Translations under genes and position numbers: made by a program
Assembly: GCA_028876065.1 (NCBI GenBank)
Contig: JAGWTI010000006.1
Coordinates: 1-62,656, forward strand
Direction: 5' to 3'
Source: Nitrospirota bacterium
GTDB taxonomy: Bacteria > Nitrospirota > Nitrospiria > Nitrospirales > Nitrospiraceae
Length of the DNA stretch: 62,656 bases
Notes under the pieces: model-generated
The model's database searches: none
What the model was told of the DNA's origin: nothing
What the model saw: the letters and a program-made list of their open reading frames with translations, nothing else
Shown here: positions 50,645 to 58,560 of the stretch, piece by piece
Position numbering within the stretch: position 1 is the stretch's first letter
How the letters are laid out: each line of letters begins with the position of its first letter

Positions 50645-51354
50645 CAACGTCCGCGCCGACCGTCATCCGTTTGCTCCTCGTCATGACCCTCTGGGCTGCG
50701 CCGGCTGCGGCCCAGACCGAGCACCGGCACGGGGAACAGGAAGAGCAGGGCAAGCATCGAAACCCGACCGACCTGAAGAGTTACCTGGAGCATCTGGACA
50801 GCGCCGAGCGGGATCAGGATCAGAAGCCGGCGCAAGTCGTCGAGGCGCTGGGACTCAGGCCGGGCATGGCCGTGGCGGACCTGGGGGCCGGATCAGGCTA
50901 CTTTACCCGACGGTTCGTCGATGCGGTCACCGTCGCCGGCAAGGTCTACGCGATCGATGTGGAACCGGCGATGCTGGACTATGTCAAAGCCAGCCTGGAC
51001 CGCCGCCGGCAACCTTACACCGTCGAGTTCATCCTGGCCGGACCGGACAACCCCAAGCTCCCCAGGGAATCCGTAGACCTGATCTTTCTCTGCAATGTCG
51101 GCCATCACCTGGAAGACCGGACGACCTATTTCGCCAACGTGAAGGCATCGCTCAAAGCCGGCGGCCGCGTCGCGATCATCGATTTTTACCACGATGCCCG
51201 CTCCGGCAACCTGGGCTTTCCCAAGCGCCATCTGGTCCCCCGCGAAACCCTGCTCGCGGAGATGGCCAAGGCCGGGTACCGCCTGCTGCGGGAACATGAC
51301 TTCCTGACCAAGCAGTATTTTCTGGAGTTTGTTCCGGAAGAGCCGCCGCGCTAA
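50641..51354 (+). CDS. SAM methyltransferase with an apparent signal peptide
   Basis: 237 residues. N-terminus TVIRLLLVMTLWAAPAAAQ looks like a cleavable signal. The mature start is HRHGEQEEQGKHR-rich; then class I SAM motifs: VADLGAGSGYFTRRFVDA (motif I), YAIDVEPAMLDYVKAS, and LIFLCNVGHHLEDR. SAM is not known to be free in the periplasm, so either the signal is an anchor keeping the domain cytoplasmic, or the assignment is unusual. Convergent with the PAP2 gene and overlapping it by 4 bases. Confidence 0.82.
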   Translation: MTTSAPTVIRLLLVMTLWAAPAAAQTEHRHGEQEEQGKHRNPTDLKSYLEHLDSAERDQDQKPAQVVEALGLRPGMAVADLGAGSGYFTRRFVDAVTVAGKVYAIDVEPAMLDYVKASLDRRRQPYTVEFILAGPDNPKLPRESVDLIFLCNVGHHLEDRTTYFANVKASLKAGGRVAIIDFYHDARSGNLGFPKRHLVPRETLLAEMAKAGYRLLREHDFLTKQYFLEFVPEEPPR

Positions 51355-51887
51355 CCAGCCGGCCTGAATGCCGGCCATCGGAGGAGCAGGAAGGCGGCGC
51401 CGACGCCGAGCAGCCCGCCGATGAGCCAACCGCCGAGGACATCCGTCGCATAGTGGGCTCCGACGTAGACGCGCGAGACGCCGACGAGGGCGACCAGCGG
51501 CCAGGTGATCCAGCCGGTCTTGGGGTAGAGGACGTGCGCGAAGGCGGCGGCCGCCGCGGTATTCAGCGCATGATTGGAAGGAAAACTCCCGGTTCCGCCG
51601 CAGCCGACGAGCAGATGGATATCCGCGAACGTTTGGCAGGGCCGCACCCGCCCGACCAGGTGTTTGATCTGGGCCCCGACCTGGTCAACCACGACGATGA
51701 GCGTGGCGAGCGCCCCCGCTCCGATGAACGCCTCCCGCCGGTTCGCCCAAATCCAATAGGCCAGGACCAAGGCCCCCGGCAGCCACAGGCTGCTCGGATG
51801 GGTCAGCGTCAGCATGACCGCGTCGGCCCAGTCGGATCGACCGGCCAAGCTGTTGATGCTGACGAATAGTGCGTGGTCCCAGTCCAG
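51351..51887 (-). CDS. PAP2-family phosphatase, probable CTG start
   Basis: 178 residues if it begins at the CTG (51887), which has AGGAGG five bases upstream. From there the N-terminus DWDHALFVSINSLAGRSDWA matches the usual PAP2 start. The conventional TTG at 51848 would remove it. Phosphatase motifs: KHLVGRVRP, GSFPSNHALNT (PSNH instead of PSGH) and SRVYVGAHYATDVLGG. Membrane enzyme dephosphorylating a lipid phosphate, possibly undecaprenyl pyrophosphate. Confidence 0.85.
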   Translation of the reverse strand: MDWDHALFVSINSLAGRSDWADAVMLTLTHPSSLWLPGALVLAYWIWANRREAFIGAGALATLIVVVDQVGAQIKHLVGRVRPCQTFADIHLLVGCGGTGSFPSNHALNTAAAAAFAHVLYPKTGWITWPLVALVGVSRVYVGAHYATDVLGGWLIGGLLGVGAAFLLLRWPAFRPAG

Positions 51888-51915
51888 CGTCGCCTCCTGC
51901 CCGACTCGCCTGCCG

Positions 51916-52338
51916 TTATTTGGTCCGGAAGTGGATGCGGACGGTAATTTCCCCGTCCACCGGCTCGTCCCCTTTCAACTGGGGATCGAACGTCCACTTG
52001 TTCAACGCCGCGAGGCCGGCGCCGGTCAGCTCCCGATGCTTGCACGGTTCCAACACGACCACGGTGACCCGCGCCTCTTTGCTCACCAGGAACCGCGCCT
52101 TCATCCAGTCGTCCAACTCCTGCCCGTCGAGCGACGAGGGAATTTTCGGCCACGGCATGTAGGTCGGCACCGGCCCCAGTTGCTGATCCTTGTTCAGCGG
52201 CACGCCGTGGACGTGCACATCCGGCAGAACAACGTCCACGGCATCCTCTGCGTGGTCGGCTTGGTGCGTCGCCGCATCGCCCTCCGCCGCGCCGGCTGAA
52301 CCGGCACAAAGAATGATCAGCGCGGTCAGCCCCGCCAT
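51916..52338 (-). CDS. Exported TonB-C-terminal-like protein
   Basis: 140 residues; start chosen at 52338 because GGAG lies 9 bases upstream, with 52353 as the alternative. Signal-like LTALIILCAGSAGAA, an acidic His-containing stretch (HQADHAEDAVDVVLPD), then ARFLVSKEARVTVVVLEP and LNKWTFDPQLKGDEPVDGEI, resembling the TonB C-terminal fold. Next to a TonB-dependent receptor, so a link to outer-membrane transport is likely. Confidence 0.65.
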   Translation of the reverse strand: MAGLTALIILCAGSAGAAEGDAATHQADHAEDAVDVVLPDVHVHGVPLNKDQQLGPVPTYMPWPKIPSSLDGQELDDWMKARFLVSKEARVTVVVLEPCKHRELTGAGLAALNKWTFDPQLKGDEPVDGEITVRIHFRTK

Positions 52339-52399
52339 GATCCAAAACTCCATGGCGCAATCGGGATACCGCCTGCCCCTCCCACTTCGTCCGTTCAAT

Positions 52400-52435
52400 C
52401 CTTCATGCGTCACGCTTGACGTCTCACGGCGATTA
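52400..52435. repeat. CCTCACG-type repeat
   Basis: ATGCGTCACGCTTGACGTCT followed by CACGGCG, related to the spacers at 37350 and 41526. It lies just after the receptor gene stop. Confidence 0.45.
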
Positions 52436-54865
52436 AAAGAACCACTGTCCGCGGAAGAAGAACGACCGGGGCATGCCGGCATGGGCGATACCCAACCCGA
52501 TACCCGATCCCGTGTTGTAGAAATACTTCTGATCGAGGATGTTGACCACGTCGAACCCCAGCAAAAACTTTTGGGACTGGAAGATCGGAAACTCATGAGT
52601 CAGAGAGGCATTATACACAGTATAGCTGGGCACGTGCGAAGAGTTAGTCTTTGCGCCATCGTCGTTCGTGCGCAACCCCGACCCATAGAGCATCTCTCCG
52701 GAAACGGAGGTCCTCTCCAGGAATCGGTAATTGACGATCGCCGAACCGGTGACAAACTGCGAGTGATCACAGAAGACCCCGCCCTTCGAATTAATGTCAT
52801 TGATCTCTCCCTGATCGAGCAAGAAGTGCCCTGATTGCAGGCCATACGCCTTGCACTGCCCCCAGCCTACGTTCGCCCGCCCGGTCAGGTTGTCGGTGGC
52901 CTTGACCTTCAAGGCTCCGTCGATCCCGCGCTGCCAGCCGTTTTCAAACGCAAAGGACTGCAGGAGGGGGGTGGTCCCGAACTGTCCTGCGTCACCCTGC
53001 CAGTGGTTCAGCTTATAGTAGCCCGTCAACTCCAAGGTGGCCCACTGGTTCAAGGCATGGTAACTCCCAACCTCAAAGTAGTGCGATCGCTCGGCCCTGG
53101 TTTTGTTATTGGTCAGGTTCTCCGGTTGGGCCGTGGTGCCGATCGTATTGAGGCTGTTAAACGAGACCGATTCGAGATTCGGCGGGGTAAACATCCGGCC
53201 GTAGTAGGCATGGAATACATTCGATTCGTTGGCCTTATAGGTGGCGCCAATCCTCGGACTGAGCTGTCCTTCGTTGTACTGGTACTGTATTTGGTCATAG
53301 CGCAGGCCCAGGTTGAAGGTCCATTGGTCGGTGGGAGTCCACTGATCCTGCATCCAGAATTCTTCTCGCCATCCAATGAGCCGATTGGCGCCGCTCAGGT
53401 TGATGACCGGGCCGGTGGGCGCCCCCGTGCCAGGGTCCCGCGCAAATGCATACAGGGCGGTTTTGTTGATCACCTGGGTCCGATCAACCTGGAACCCGTA
53501 CTTGAGCAGATGTTGTGGGTTGAGCTTATTGGTGTAATCGAGCCGGACGCCGGCGGCGTAGCCGTTGCGGTCCTGATCTCCCGTGGAAAATGGGATTGCG
53601 GTGTCCGCCGTATAGGCCAGGCTATTGAAGGGATCGGTCTTGAAGGTCGCCCGTGTGTGGCGGAAATAGCCGGCGAGGCTGAAGAAATTGTTGGCATTCA
53701 CGTCATGCCGCCAGACCATGTGACCGTACTGGTTGTTTTCATATTGGTTCTGATTGACCGCCTGGGACGCCACCGGGCTAAAGGCGGGGTTCTGCGCTTG
53801 CAGCAAGGTCAAGACATCCGGATTGGCGTCCAGCCCCGGCAGTGTGGGGATTTGATATTTGGCGACCGAGTTCAAGAAGAGCCAGGTGAAATTGTTGCGA
53901 TTGTCCTTCTGATAATCGCCCCGAAGGTACGTCTGACTCCGTTCGCTCTGATCGTGAAAGACGGAATGGCCAACGGTCGGTGGCTCGATGCCGCGATTCG
54001 TCGAAATATAGCTATTCAGGACGTAGTACCGAAACTTCTCCCCGACGGTGCCGCCGTATTCGAATGAGGGATTGAGGGTCTGGTTCGAACCGCCGAACAT
54101 CTGCATCGAACCAAACCCTGGCTTGGTGCCGCTTTTGCTGGTGATGTCGATCAACGCCGTCGCTCGGTTTCCATACTGGGCTTCCAGGCCGCCCAGGATA
54201 ATGTCGGCACGCTCCCAGGCCCGTGGCGTGATGATGTCGGAAAATGTCGTGGAGACCGTGTCCGGGATCGGTACGCCGTCGATGCGGAACTGAATGTTGG
54301 CGTGGTCCTGCCGGATGTGCACTTGCTTCAGCGCCCCATAGGCTGCGCTTGGAATGGTCAGCAACACCTGGTCCACGTCGCTGTTGTTGCCCCGTGGGAG
54401 AATTTCTATGTCCTTCCGGCTAATCGAATAGGTTTCGCTGGACGCCTTATATTGAAGCGGCGGCAGGGGCGCGACGATGTCCAATGCGATTTCTTGGGTC
54501 ATCGCCAACGTCAACGTGAGCGGGACCGGCTTGTCGGTCCCCACCCGGATGACCACATACTGGCTGCGATACGTCTCCTGCACCGCACTGACCGAATAGG
54601 TCCCCTCTTGGGACACCGTCAGGGCAAACTCTCCGGCGGCATTGGTGACGCCGGCCTCAACCACCTCCCCTTCCTGATTGCGAATCTCCACGATGGCTTG
54701 GGCGATGCGCCGCAAGTCCTGGTTCTCGACGAACCCGGTGATCGTCCGCCGTTCGTTGATCGGTTCGGGCTGCTGGGCCTGGGCCTCGGACCCCGCCGAA
54801 CCGATGGCTATCTGATACAGCGCGATGAGGCCGACCCAGAACAGGCCGAAGAAGACACGTCGCAT
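52433..54865 (-). CDS. TonB-dependent outer-membrane receptor with carboxypeptidase-regulatory-like N-terminus
   Basis: 810 residues. Signal peptide FFGLFWVGLIALYQIAIGSA; residues 40-130 form a carboxypeptidase-regulatory-like beta domain (ITGFVENQDLRRIAQAIVEI). A plug (IRQDHANIQFRIDGVPIPDT, WERADIILGGLEAQYG) is followed by a long beta-barrel ending in the outer-membrane signature FFFRGQWFF. Substrate unknown; probably a metal chelate or vitamin. His-rich and TonB-like neighbours suggest a metal. Composition is slightly AT-richer than its neighbours. Confidence 0.9.
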   Translation of the reverse strand: MRRVFFGLFWVGLIALYQIAIGSAGSEAQAQQPEPINERRTITGFVENQDLRRIAQAIVEIRNQEGEVVEAGVTNAAGEFALTVSQEGTYSVSAVQETYRSQYVVIRVGTDKPVPLTLTLAMTQEIALDIVAPLPPLQYKASSETYSISRKDIEILPRGNNSDVDQVLLTIPSAAYGALKQVHIRQDHANIQFRIDGVPIPDTVSTTFSDIITPRAWERADIILGGLEAQYGNRATALIDITSKSGTKPGFGSMQMFGGSNQTLNPSFEYGGTVGEKFRYYVLNSYISTNRGIEPPTVGHSVFHDQSERSQTYLRGDYQKDNRNNFTWLFLNSVAKYQIPTLPGLDANPDVLTLLQAQNPAFSPVASQAVNQNQYENNQYGHMVWRHDVNANNFFSLAGYFRHTRATFKTDPFNSLAYTADTAIPFSTGDQDRNGYAAGVRLDYTNKLNPQHLLKYGFQVDRTQVINKTALYAFARDPGTGAPTGPVINLSGANRLIGWREEFWMQDQWTPTDQWTFNLGLRYDQIQYQYNEGQLSPRIGATYKANESNVFHAYYGRMFTPPNLESVSFNSLNTIGTTAQPENLTNNKTRAERSHYFEVGSYHALNQWATLELTGYYKLNHWQGDAGQFGTTPLLQSFAFENGWQRGIDGALKVKATDNLTGRANVGWGQCKAYGLQSGHFLLDQGEINDINSKGGVFCDHSQFVTGSAIVNYRFLERTSVSGEMLYGSGLRTNDDGAKTNSSHVPSYTVYNASLTHEFPIFQSQKFLLGFDVVNILDQKYFYNTGSGIGLGIAHAGMPRSFFFRGQWFF

Positions 54866-54958
54866 GACACCCCCGACTCCCGCTGAGCACGTACAGACAC
54901 CCCGCGCCGGACGCAGCCTGCCGACGGGCGGGGAGCCGAAACGTCTAAGACGAAGAGA

Positions 54959-55288
54959 TCAGGAGCGAGGCGGGGCGCGCGACGCGCCGGGACCGGTCAG
55001 CGTCGCCGAAACCAGAAGAGCCGGAGCGGGAAGCGGCTGGACGTCGGGCACGATGGAGGCCACGAGCGTCGGCACATCGCCCGACAGAGATTGGCCGGTA
55101 TGATGTTGGACCCATTGGCAGAGGTCGGAGTCGGAATGCTCGTGGCCGTCATGATCGGCGGCGGCCAGCTCATGGTGCACTTCGAGCGCGGCGGCAAAGG
55201 GCGCGAGGGCCAGGAGGACCGCCACCAAGGCCAGGGCGAGCCCCCGTCCGACCAGCGCGCAAGCGGTTCTGGGTATGCGGTCAACCAT
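54959..55288 (-). CDS. His-rich exported small protein (DUF2946-like)
   Basis: 109 residues. Signal peptide RGLALALVAVLLALAPFAAA; mature start EVHHELAAADHDGHEHSDSD followed by LCQWVQHHTGQS, a His/Asp-rich stretch likely to bind metal. Similar proteins often precede metal-linked TonB receptors, as here. The ATG at 55288 has no SD; the promoter at 55300 would start the message about five bases before it. Confidence 0.7.
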   Translation of the reverse strand: MVDRIPRTACALVGRGLALALVAVLLALAPFAAALEVHHELAAADHDGHEHSDSDLCQWVQHHTGQSLSGDVPTLVASIVPDVQPLPAPALLVSATLTGPGASRAPPRS

Positions 55289-55299
55289 ACGACGTCGTG

Positions 55300-55328
55300 A
55301 CCCTATCAAAGCATGGCCGCCCTGTCAA
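55300..55328 (-). promoter_or_regulatory. Promoter of the His-rich/receptor genes
   Basis: Minus-strand TTGACA (55328-55323), 17-base spacer, extended -10 TGATAGGGT ending at 55300. Start near 55293, five bases before the ATG at 55288, so almost leaderless. Confidence 0.6.
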
Positions 55329-55417
55329 ACCAACGGCAGTACCCCGGCATGGTCGTCACGGCACGCGCAATCCCTTGTCCCACGCGGCGTTTGGCCGATC
55401 GTCCAGCGGGCCATTGC

Positions 55418-55447
55418 TTGACTCTTCTACATATTGTGCTGTATGGT
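55418..55447 (+). promoter_or_regulatory. Promoter of the DAHP synthase gene
   Basis: TTGACT (55418-55423), 18-base spacer, TATGGT (55442-55447). Expected start near 55454, about 18 bases before the ATG at 55472. Confidence 0.5.
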
Positions 55448-55471
55448 GAGCCCTCATCCCGAGCCTCAACC

Positions 55472-56554
55472 ATGGCCACGAGCGAACCGGTCGATAATAG
55501 AAACGTCGGCGAGATCAAGCCGCTTCCGCCTCCCCGCGAGGTCAAAACCAGTCTGCCGATCACGCCGGCTGCCGCGGAACTCGTCGTGCAGACCCGCCAT
55601 GCCATCCGGAACATCTTGCACGGTACGGACAAGGACCGCCTACTCGTCATCGTCGGCCCCTGTTCGATTCATGACCCGCAAGCCGCCGTCGCATATGCGG
55701 AAGCGTTGAAGCGAGTCGCCGATGCCACCAGGGACCGGCTCCTGATCGTCATGCGGACCTATTTCGAGAAGCCCCGCACAACCGTCGGCTGGAAGGGGTT
55801 GATCAATGACCCGCACCTGGACGGCACCTGCGACATCGCGGCCGGCTTCGAACTGGCCCGCAAAGTGCTGTTGGAAATCAACACCCTGGGCATGCCCTGC
55901 GCCTGCGAACTGCTGGACCCGGTCACCCCCCAGTACATCGCCGACCTGCTGAGCTGGGTCGCCATCGGCGCCCGCACGACCGAAAGCCAGATCCACCGGG
56001 AGATGGCCAGCGGCCTCTCCATGCCGGTGGGATTCAAGAACGGCACGGACGGAGGTCTGCAAGCGGCGGTCAACGCCATGACCACCGCCCGCCAGCCCCA
56101 CAGCTTCGTCGGCATCAACGCGCAGGGCGTGACCTCGATCATCAAGACCCTCGGCAACCCCGACCGCCATATCGTCCTGCGCGGCGGGGGCGGCAAGACC
56201 AACTATGGGCCGGAAGACGTGGCGCGAGCCGCAGCACTGGTGGCCGGGGAACAGATCGCCCGCCCGATCATGGTGGACTGTTCGCACGACAATTCCGGCA
56301 AGGACCACCAACGGCAAGCCCAGGTGGCCCGATCCGTCGCCCGGCAGTTCACCGGCGGACAGCGGGCGATCATGGGCCTGATGCTGGAAAGCAACCTCCA
56401 CCCCGGCAAGCAAACCTGGAAAGAGGGGGCTCAACTGGCCTACGGCGTGTCCATCACCGACGCCTGCCTGGGATGGGACGAAACCGAGTCCCTGCTTCTC
56501 GAACTCGCCGACGTGCAGGCGCGCAAAGCCGCGCCGGAACCCGTGTCGTCCTAA
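55472..56554 (+). CDS. aroG: 3-deoxy-7-phosphoheptulonate synthase (AroG type, class I)
   Basis: 360 residues. First step of the shikimate pathway, joining PEP and erythrose-4-phosphate. Motifs: VGPCSIHDPQAAVAYAEAL, GARTTESQIHREMASGLSMP, NGTDGG and VDCSHDNSGKDHQRQ. The ATG at 55472 starts the aligned protein; the upstream open frame is not conserved. Ends six bases from the convergent fur. Confidence 0.95.
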   Translation: MATSEPVDNRNVGEIKPLPPPREVKTSLPITPAAAELVVQTRHAIRNILHGTDKDRLLVIVGPCSIHDPQAAVAYAEALKRVADATRDRLLIVMRTYFEKPRTTVGWKGLINDPHLDGTCDIAAGFELARKVLLEINTLGMPCACELLDPVTPQYIADLLSWVAIGARTTESQIHREMASGLSMPVGFKNGTDGGLQAAVNAMTTARQPHSFVGINAQGVTSIIKTLGNPDRHIVLRGGGGKTNYGPEDVARAAALVAGEQIARPIMVDCSHDNSGKDHQRQAQVARSVARQFTGGQRAIMGLMLESNLHPGKQTWKEGAQLAYGVSITDACLGWDETESLLLELADVQARKAAPEPVSS

Positions 56555-56559
56555 CCCCG

Positions 56560-56973
56560 CTACCGGCACTTCGGACACCATCCGAAAAACTCGAGAGAGT
56601 GTTCCTCAACCGTGAAGCGAGTCTCCCGCTCCACGAGCGCGGTCAATTTCTTGAGCGGACAGAGCATGAGGTCGGCGATGCGCCCGCATCCGCGACAGCG
56701 GATGTGGTGGTGGTGCTCGCGGCCATGGCGGGTTTCATAGCGGAACTGCCCCTCGCCCAGTTCCACCTGAGCGACCAGCCCCAGCTCCTTTAACACGCCG
56801 AGCGTCCGGTAGACGGTGACCAGATCCACCGCCACCTGCTCCCGCTTGAGCCGCGCGTGCACATCGGCCGCGCTCAACGGATACTTGGATTTTTCCAGCA
56901 CGTCCAAAATGGCCTTGCGGGGACGTGTCAGCCGCCGCCCCTCGGCGCGCAACCCGGCGATCAGGTGTTTCAT
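56560..56973 (-). CDS. fur: Fur-family metal-responsive repressor
   Basis: 137 residues; start ATG 56973 chosen (MKHLIAGLRAEGRRLTRPR). N-terminal winged helix (LTRPRKAILDVLEKSKYPLS), dimer region with His cluster HGREHHHHIRCRGC, and a C-terminal pair CPKC. These are the Fur/Zur/PerR metal sites; the exact metal is not decided by sequence. Its own operator overlaps the promoter (56993-57035). Confidence 0.93.
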   Translation of the reverse strand: MKHLIAGLRAEGRRLTRPRKAILDVLEKSKYPLSAADVHARLKREQVAVDLVTVYRTLGVLKELGLVAQVELGEGQFRYETRHGREHHHHIRCRGCGRIADLMLCPLKKLTALVERETRFTVEEHSLEFFGWCPKCR

Positions 56974-56992
56974 CGTGCGCCTCGCTCTTAAT

Positions 56993-57007
56993 TGCAACTC
57001 GTTTGCA
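56993..57007. promoter_or_regulatory. Inverted-repeat operator at the fur promoter
   Basis: TGCAA-CTCGT-TTGCA, a perfect 5-5-5 inverted repeat, located just downstream of or touching the -10 of fur. Suggests autoregulation; binding is not shown. Confidence 0.55.
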
Positions 57008-57035
57008 TGTATCACGATCCGCAGAACCCTGTCAA
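57006..57035 (-). promoter_or_regulatory. Promoter of fur
   Basis: Minus-strand TTGACA (57035-57030), 18-base spacer, extended -10 TGATACATG ending at 57006. The operator covers the end of the -10. Confidence 0.5.
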
Positions 57036-57118
57036 CCCGGTCCGCCCTTCTCCCTGCCACAGCCCTTGTGCTAGGATGCGCCGGGCCGACTCGTTCGGCC
57101 GAGGAGACGGTTTCGCCC

Positions 57119-57898
57119 ATGCTGATCGATACCCACGCCCATCTGGATGATGCACGTTACGATGCCGACCGCGAGGCCGTCATCGCCCGCGCACGCGAGG
57201 CCGGAGTGGACACCTTCGTCAGCATCGGCTGCGACCTGGCCACCAGCAAGTCCGCCGTGGATCTGGCCGGCCGCTATCCTTTCGTCTACGCGGCCGTGGG
57301 CGTGCATCCCCACGAGGTGAAACACATCGAAGACGGCTGGTACGACGAGTTTCGCCGGCTGGCCGCCCACAAGAAAGTCGTCGCCTACGGCGAGATCGGG
57401 CTCGATTACCACTACAACCACTCCCCGCCCAAGCTCCAGCGGGAGCGCTTTCGCGAGCAAGTGGGCTTGGCGAAGGAGCTGCGCCTTCCCTTGGTCATCC
57501 ACACGCGCGAAGCCCAGGAGGACACGATTGCGATTCTCAAAGAGGAACACGCCGGCCAGGTGGGCGGCGTCTTCCACTGCTTCTCCGGCGATGCCTGGCT
57601 GGCCAAAGATGCGCTGGACTTGGGATTTTACCTGTCCTTTTCCGGCGTGATCACGTTCCCAAGCGCGACCATGTTGCGGAACATCGTCAAGACCGTCCCG
57701 TTGGACCGGATCCTGGTCGAGACGGATTGCCCCTACCTGACGCCCGTGCCCCATCGGGGCAAGCGGAACGAGCCGGCGTTCGTCAAGCTGGTGGCCGAGA
57801 AGATCGCGGAAGTGAAGGGGGCGACGGAAGTCGCCGGCGTGGAAGAACTGGGACGGATCACGTCGGACAATGCCCGACGCCTGTTCAAAATCCCCTGA
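57119..57898 (+). CDS. tatD: TatD-family metal-dependent hydrolase
   Basis: 259 residues. Metal sites complete: DTHAHLDD (HxH), AYGEIGLDYHY, VIHTREA, GVFHCFSG, VETDCPYLTP. Likely DNase/RNase-type 3'-5' exonuclease. The start at 57119 has GGAG upstream. Its last 14 bases overlap the convergent gene at 57885. Confidence 0.95.
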   Translation: MLIDTHAHLDDARYDADREAVIARAREAGVDTFVSIGCDLATSKSAVDLAGRYPFVYAAVGVHPHEVKHIEDGWYDEFRRLAAHKKVVAYGEIGLDYHYNHSPPKLQRERFREQVGLAKELRLPLVIHTREAQEDTIAILKEEHAGQVGGVFHCFSGDAWLAKDALDLGFYLSFSGVITFPSATMLRNIVKTVPLDRILVETDCPYLTPVPHRGKRNEPAFVKLVAEKIAEVKGATEVAGVEELGRITSDNARRLFKIP

Positions 57899-58418
57899 GC
57901 TGGCGGCTCCGTTTGCGGAGCGCCTTGGGTAGTTTGCGCGGATTGCCCTTCTTCTCCGGATTCCGCCGCGGGAGATCGCCTTCCGGCTCATCTTTCCGAA
58001 ACGGGCCGCCCCGAGCCACCGCGACCGGACGCTCCTTCAGCCGGGACTCGAACTCCGCGGCGCCGATGACGAACGCCCCGCGGGCCCTGGCAAAGTCCGT
58101 CACCTCCCGATCCGAGGACACGACGGCACAATCCCGCCCATACTCCTCCGCCAGACGCTGGATCACCTGATCGGCCCGCTCCCCGCGCCGTGAATATACG
58201 ACCAGCAGTCCGGCCCGATGTTCCTGACGTTCCGCCCCGCCTCCCTGCTGCCATCCGTCGAAGACCACCGTGATCGGATGCCCTTTGCGCTGCCGATAGG
58301 CCGATAAATCCCGCAGCAGTTGCTCGCGGGCCGCCTCGCCGTTGGTTGCACCGGTGCGCCCGACCTGGCCTCTCGCGCCGAGGAGGTTATACCCGTCCAC
58401 GATCACATGCGTTGCCAT
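57885..58418 (-). CDS. YacP/NYN-type (PIN-like) RNase-domain protein
   Basis: 177 residues. YacP pattern: VDGYNLLGARGQ at the N-terminus, ITVVFDGWQQGG, VVYSRRGERADQVIQRLAEE and AVVSSDREVTDFARARG. PIN-like acidic residues are kept. The C-terminus is basic (about 40 residues, KLPKALRKRSRQL). A role in rRNA or mRNA processing is known for relatives. Confidence 0.88.
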   Translation of the reverse strand: MATHVIVDGYNLLGARGQVGRTGATNGEAAREQLLRDLSAYRQRKGHPITVVFDGWQQGGGAERQEHRAGLLVVYSRRGERADQVIQRLAEEYGRDCAVVSSDREVTDFARARGAFVIGAAEFESRLKERPVAVARGGPFRKDEPEGDLPRRNPEKKGNPRKLPKALRKRSRQLRGF

Positions 58419-58560
58419 GGGTGCGGAGCCTAGCCGACAGATTTCCTCCTGTCAATTTCAGACAGGAATAGGCCGAAAGAGAGAAGATAGGGGTAAACGC
58501 TTGACAATCAGGCTGGCTTCTGACAAGTTTTCTCAAGATTATCGCGAACCTGGATCTGCT

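Noticed and set aside
58501-58540. Promoter for the amidase gene starting at TTGACA (58501)
   Set aside because: The -35 is perfect, but no -10 resembling TATAAT lies 16-18 bases further; CAAGTT is too poor.
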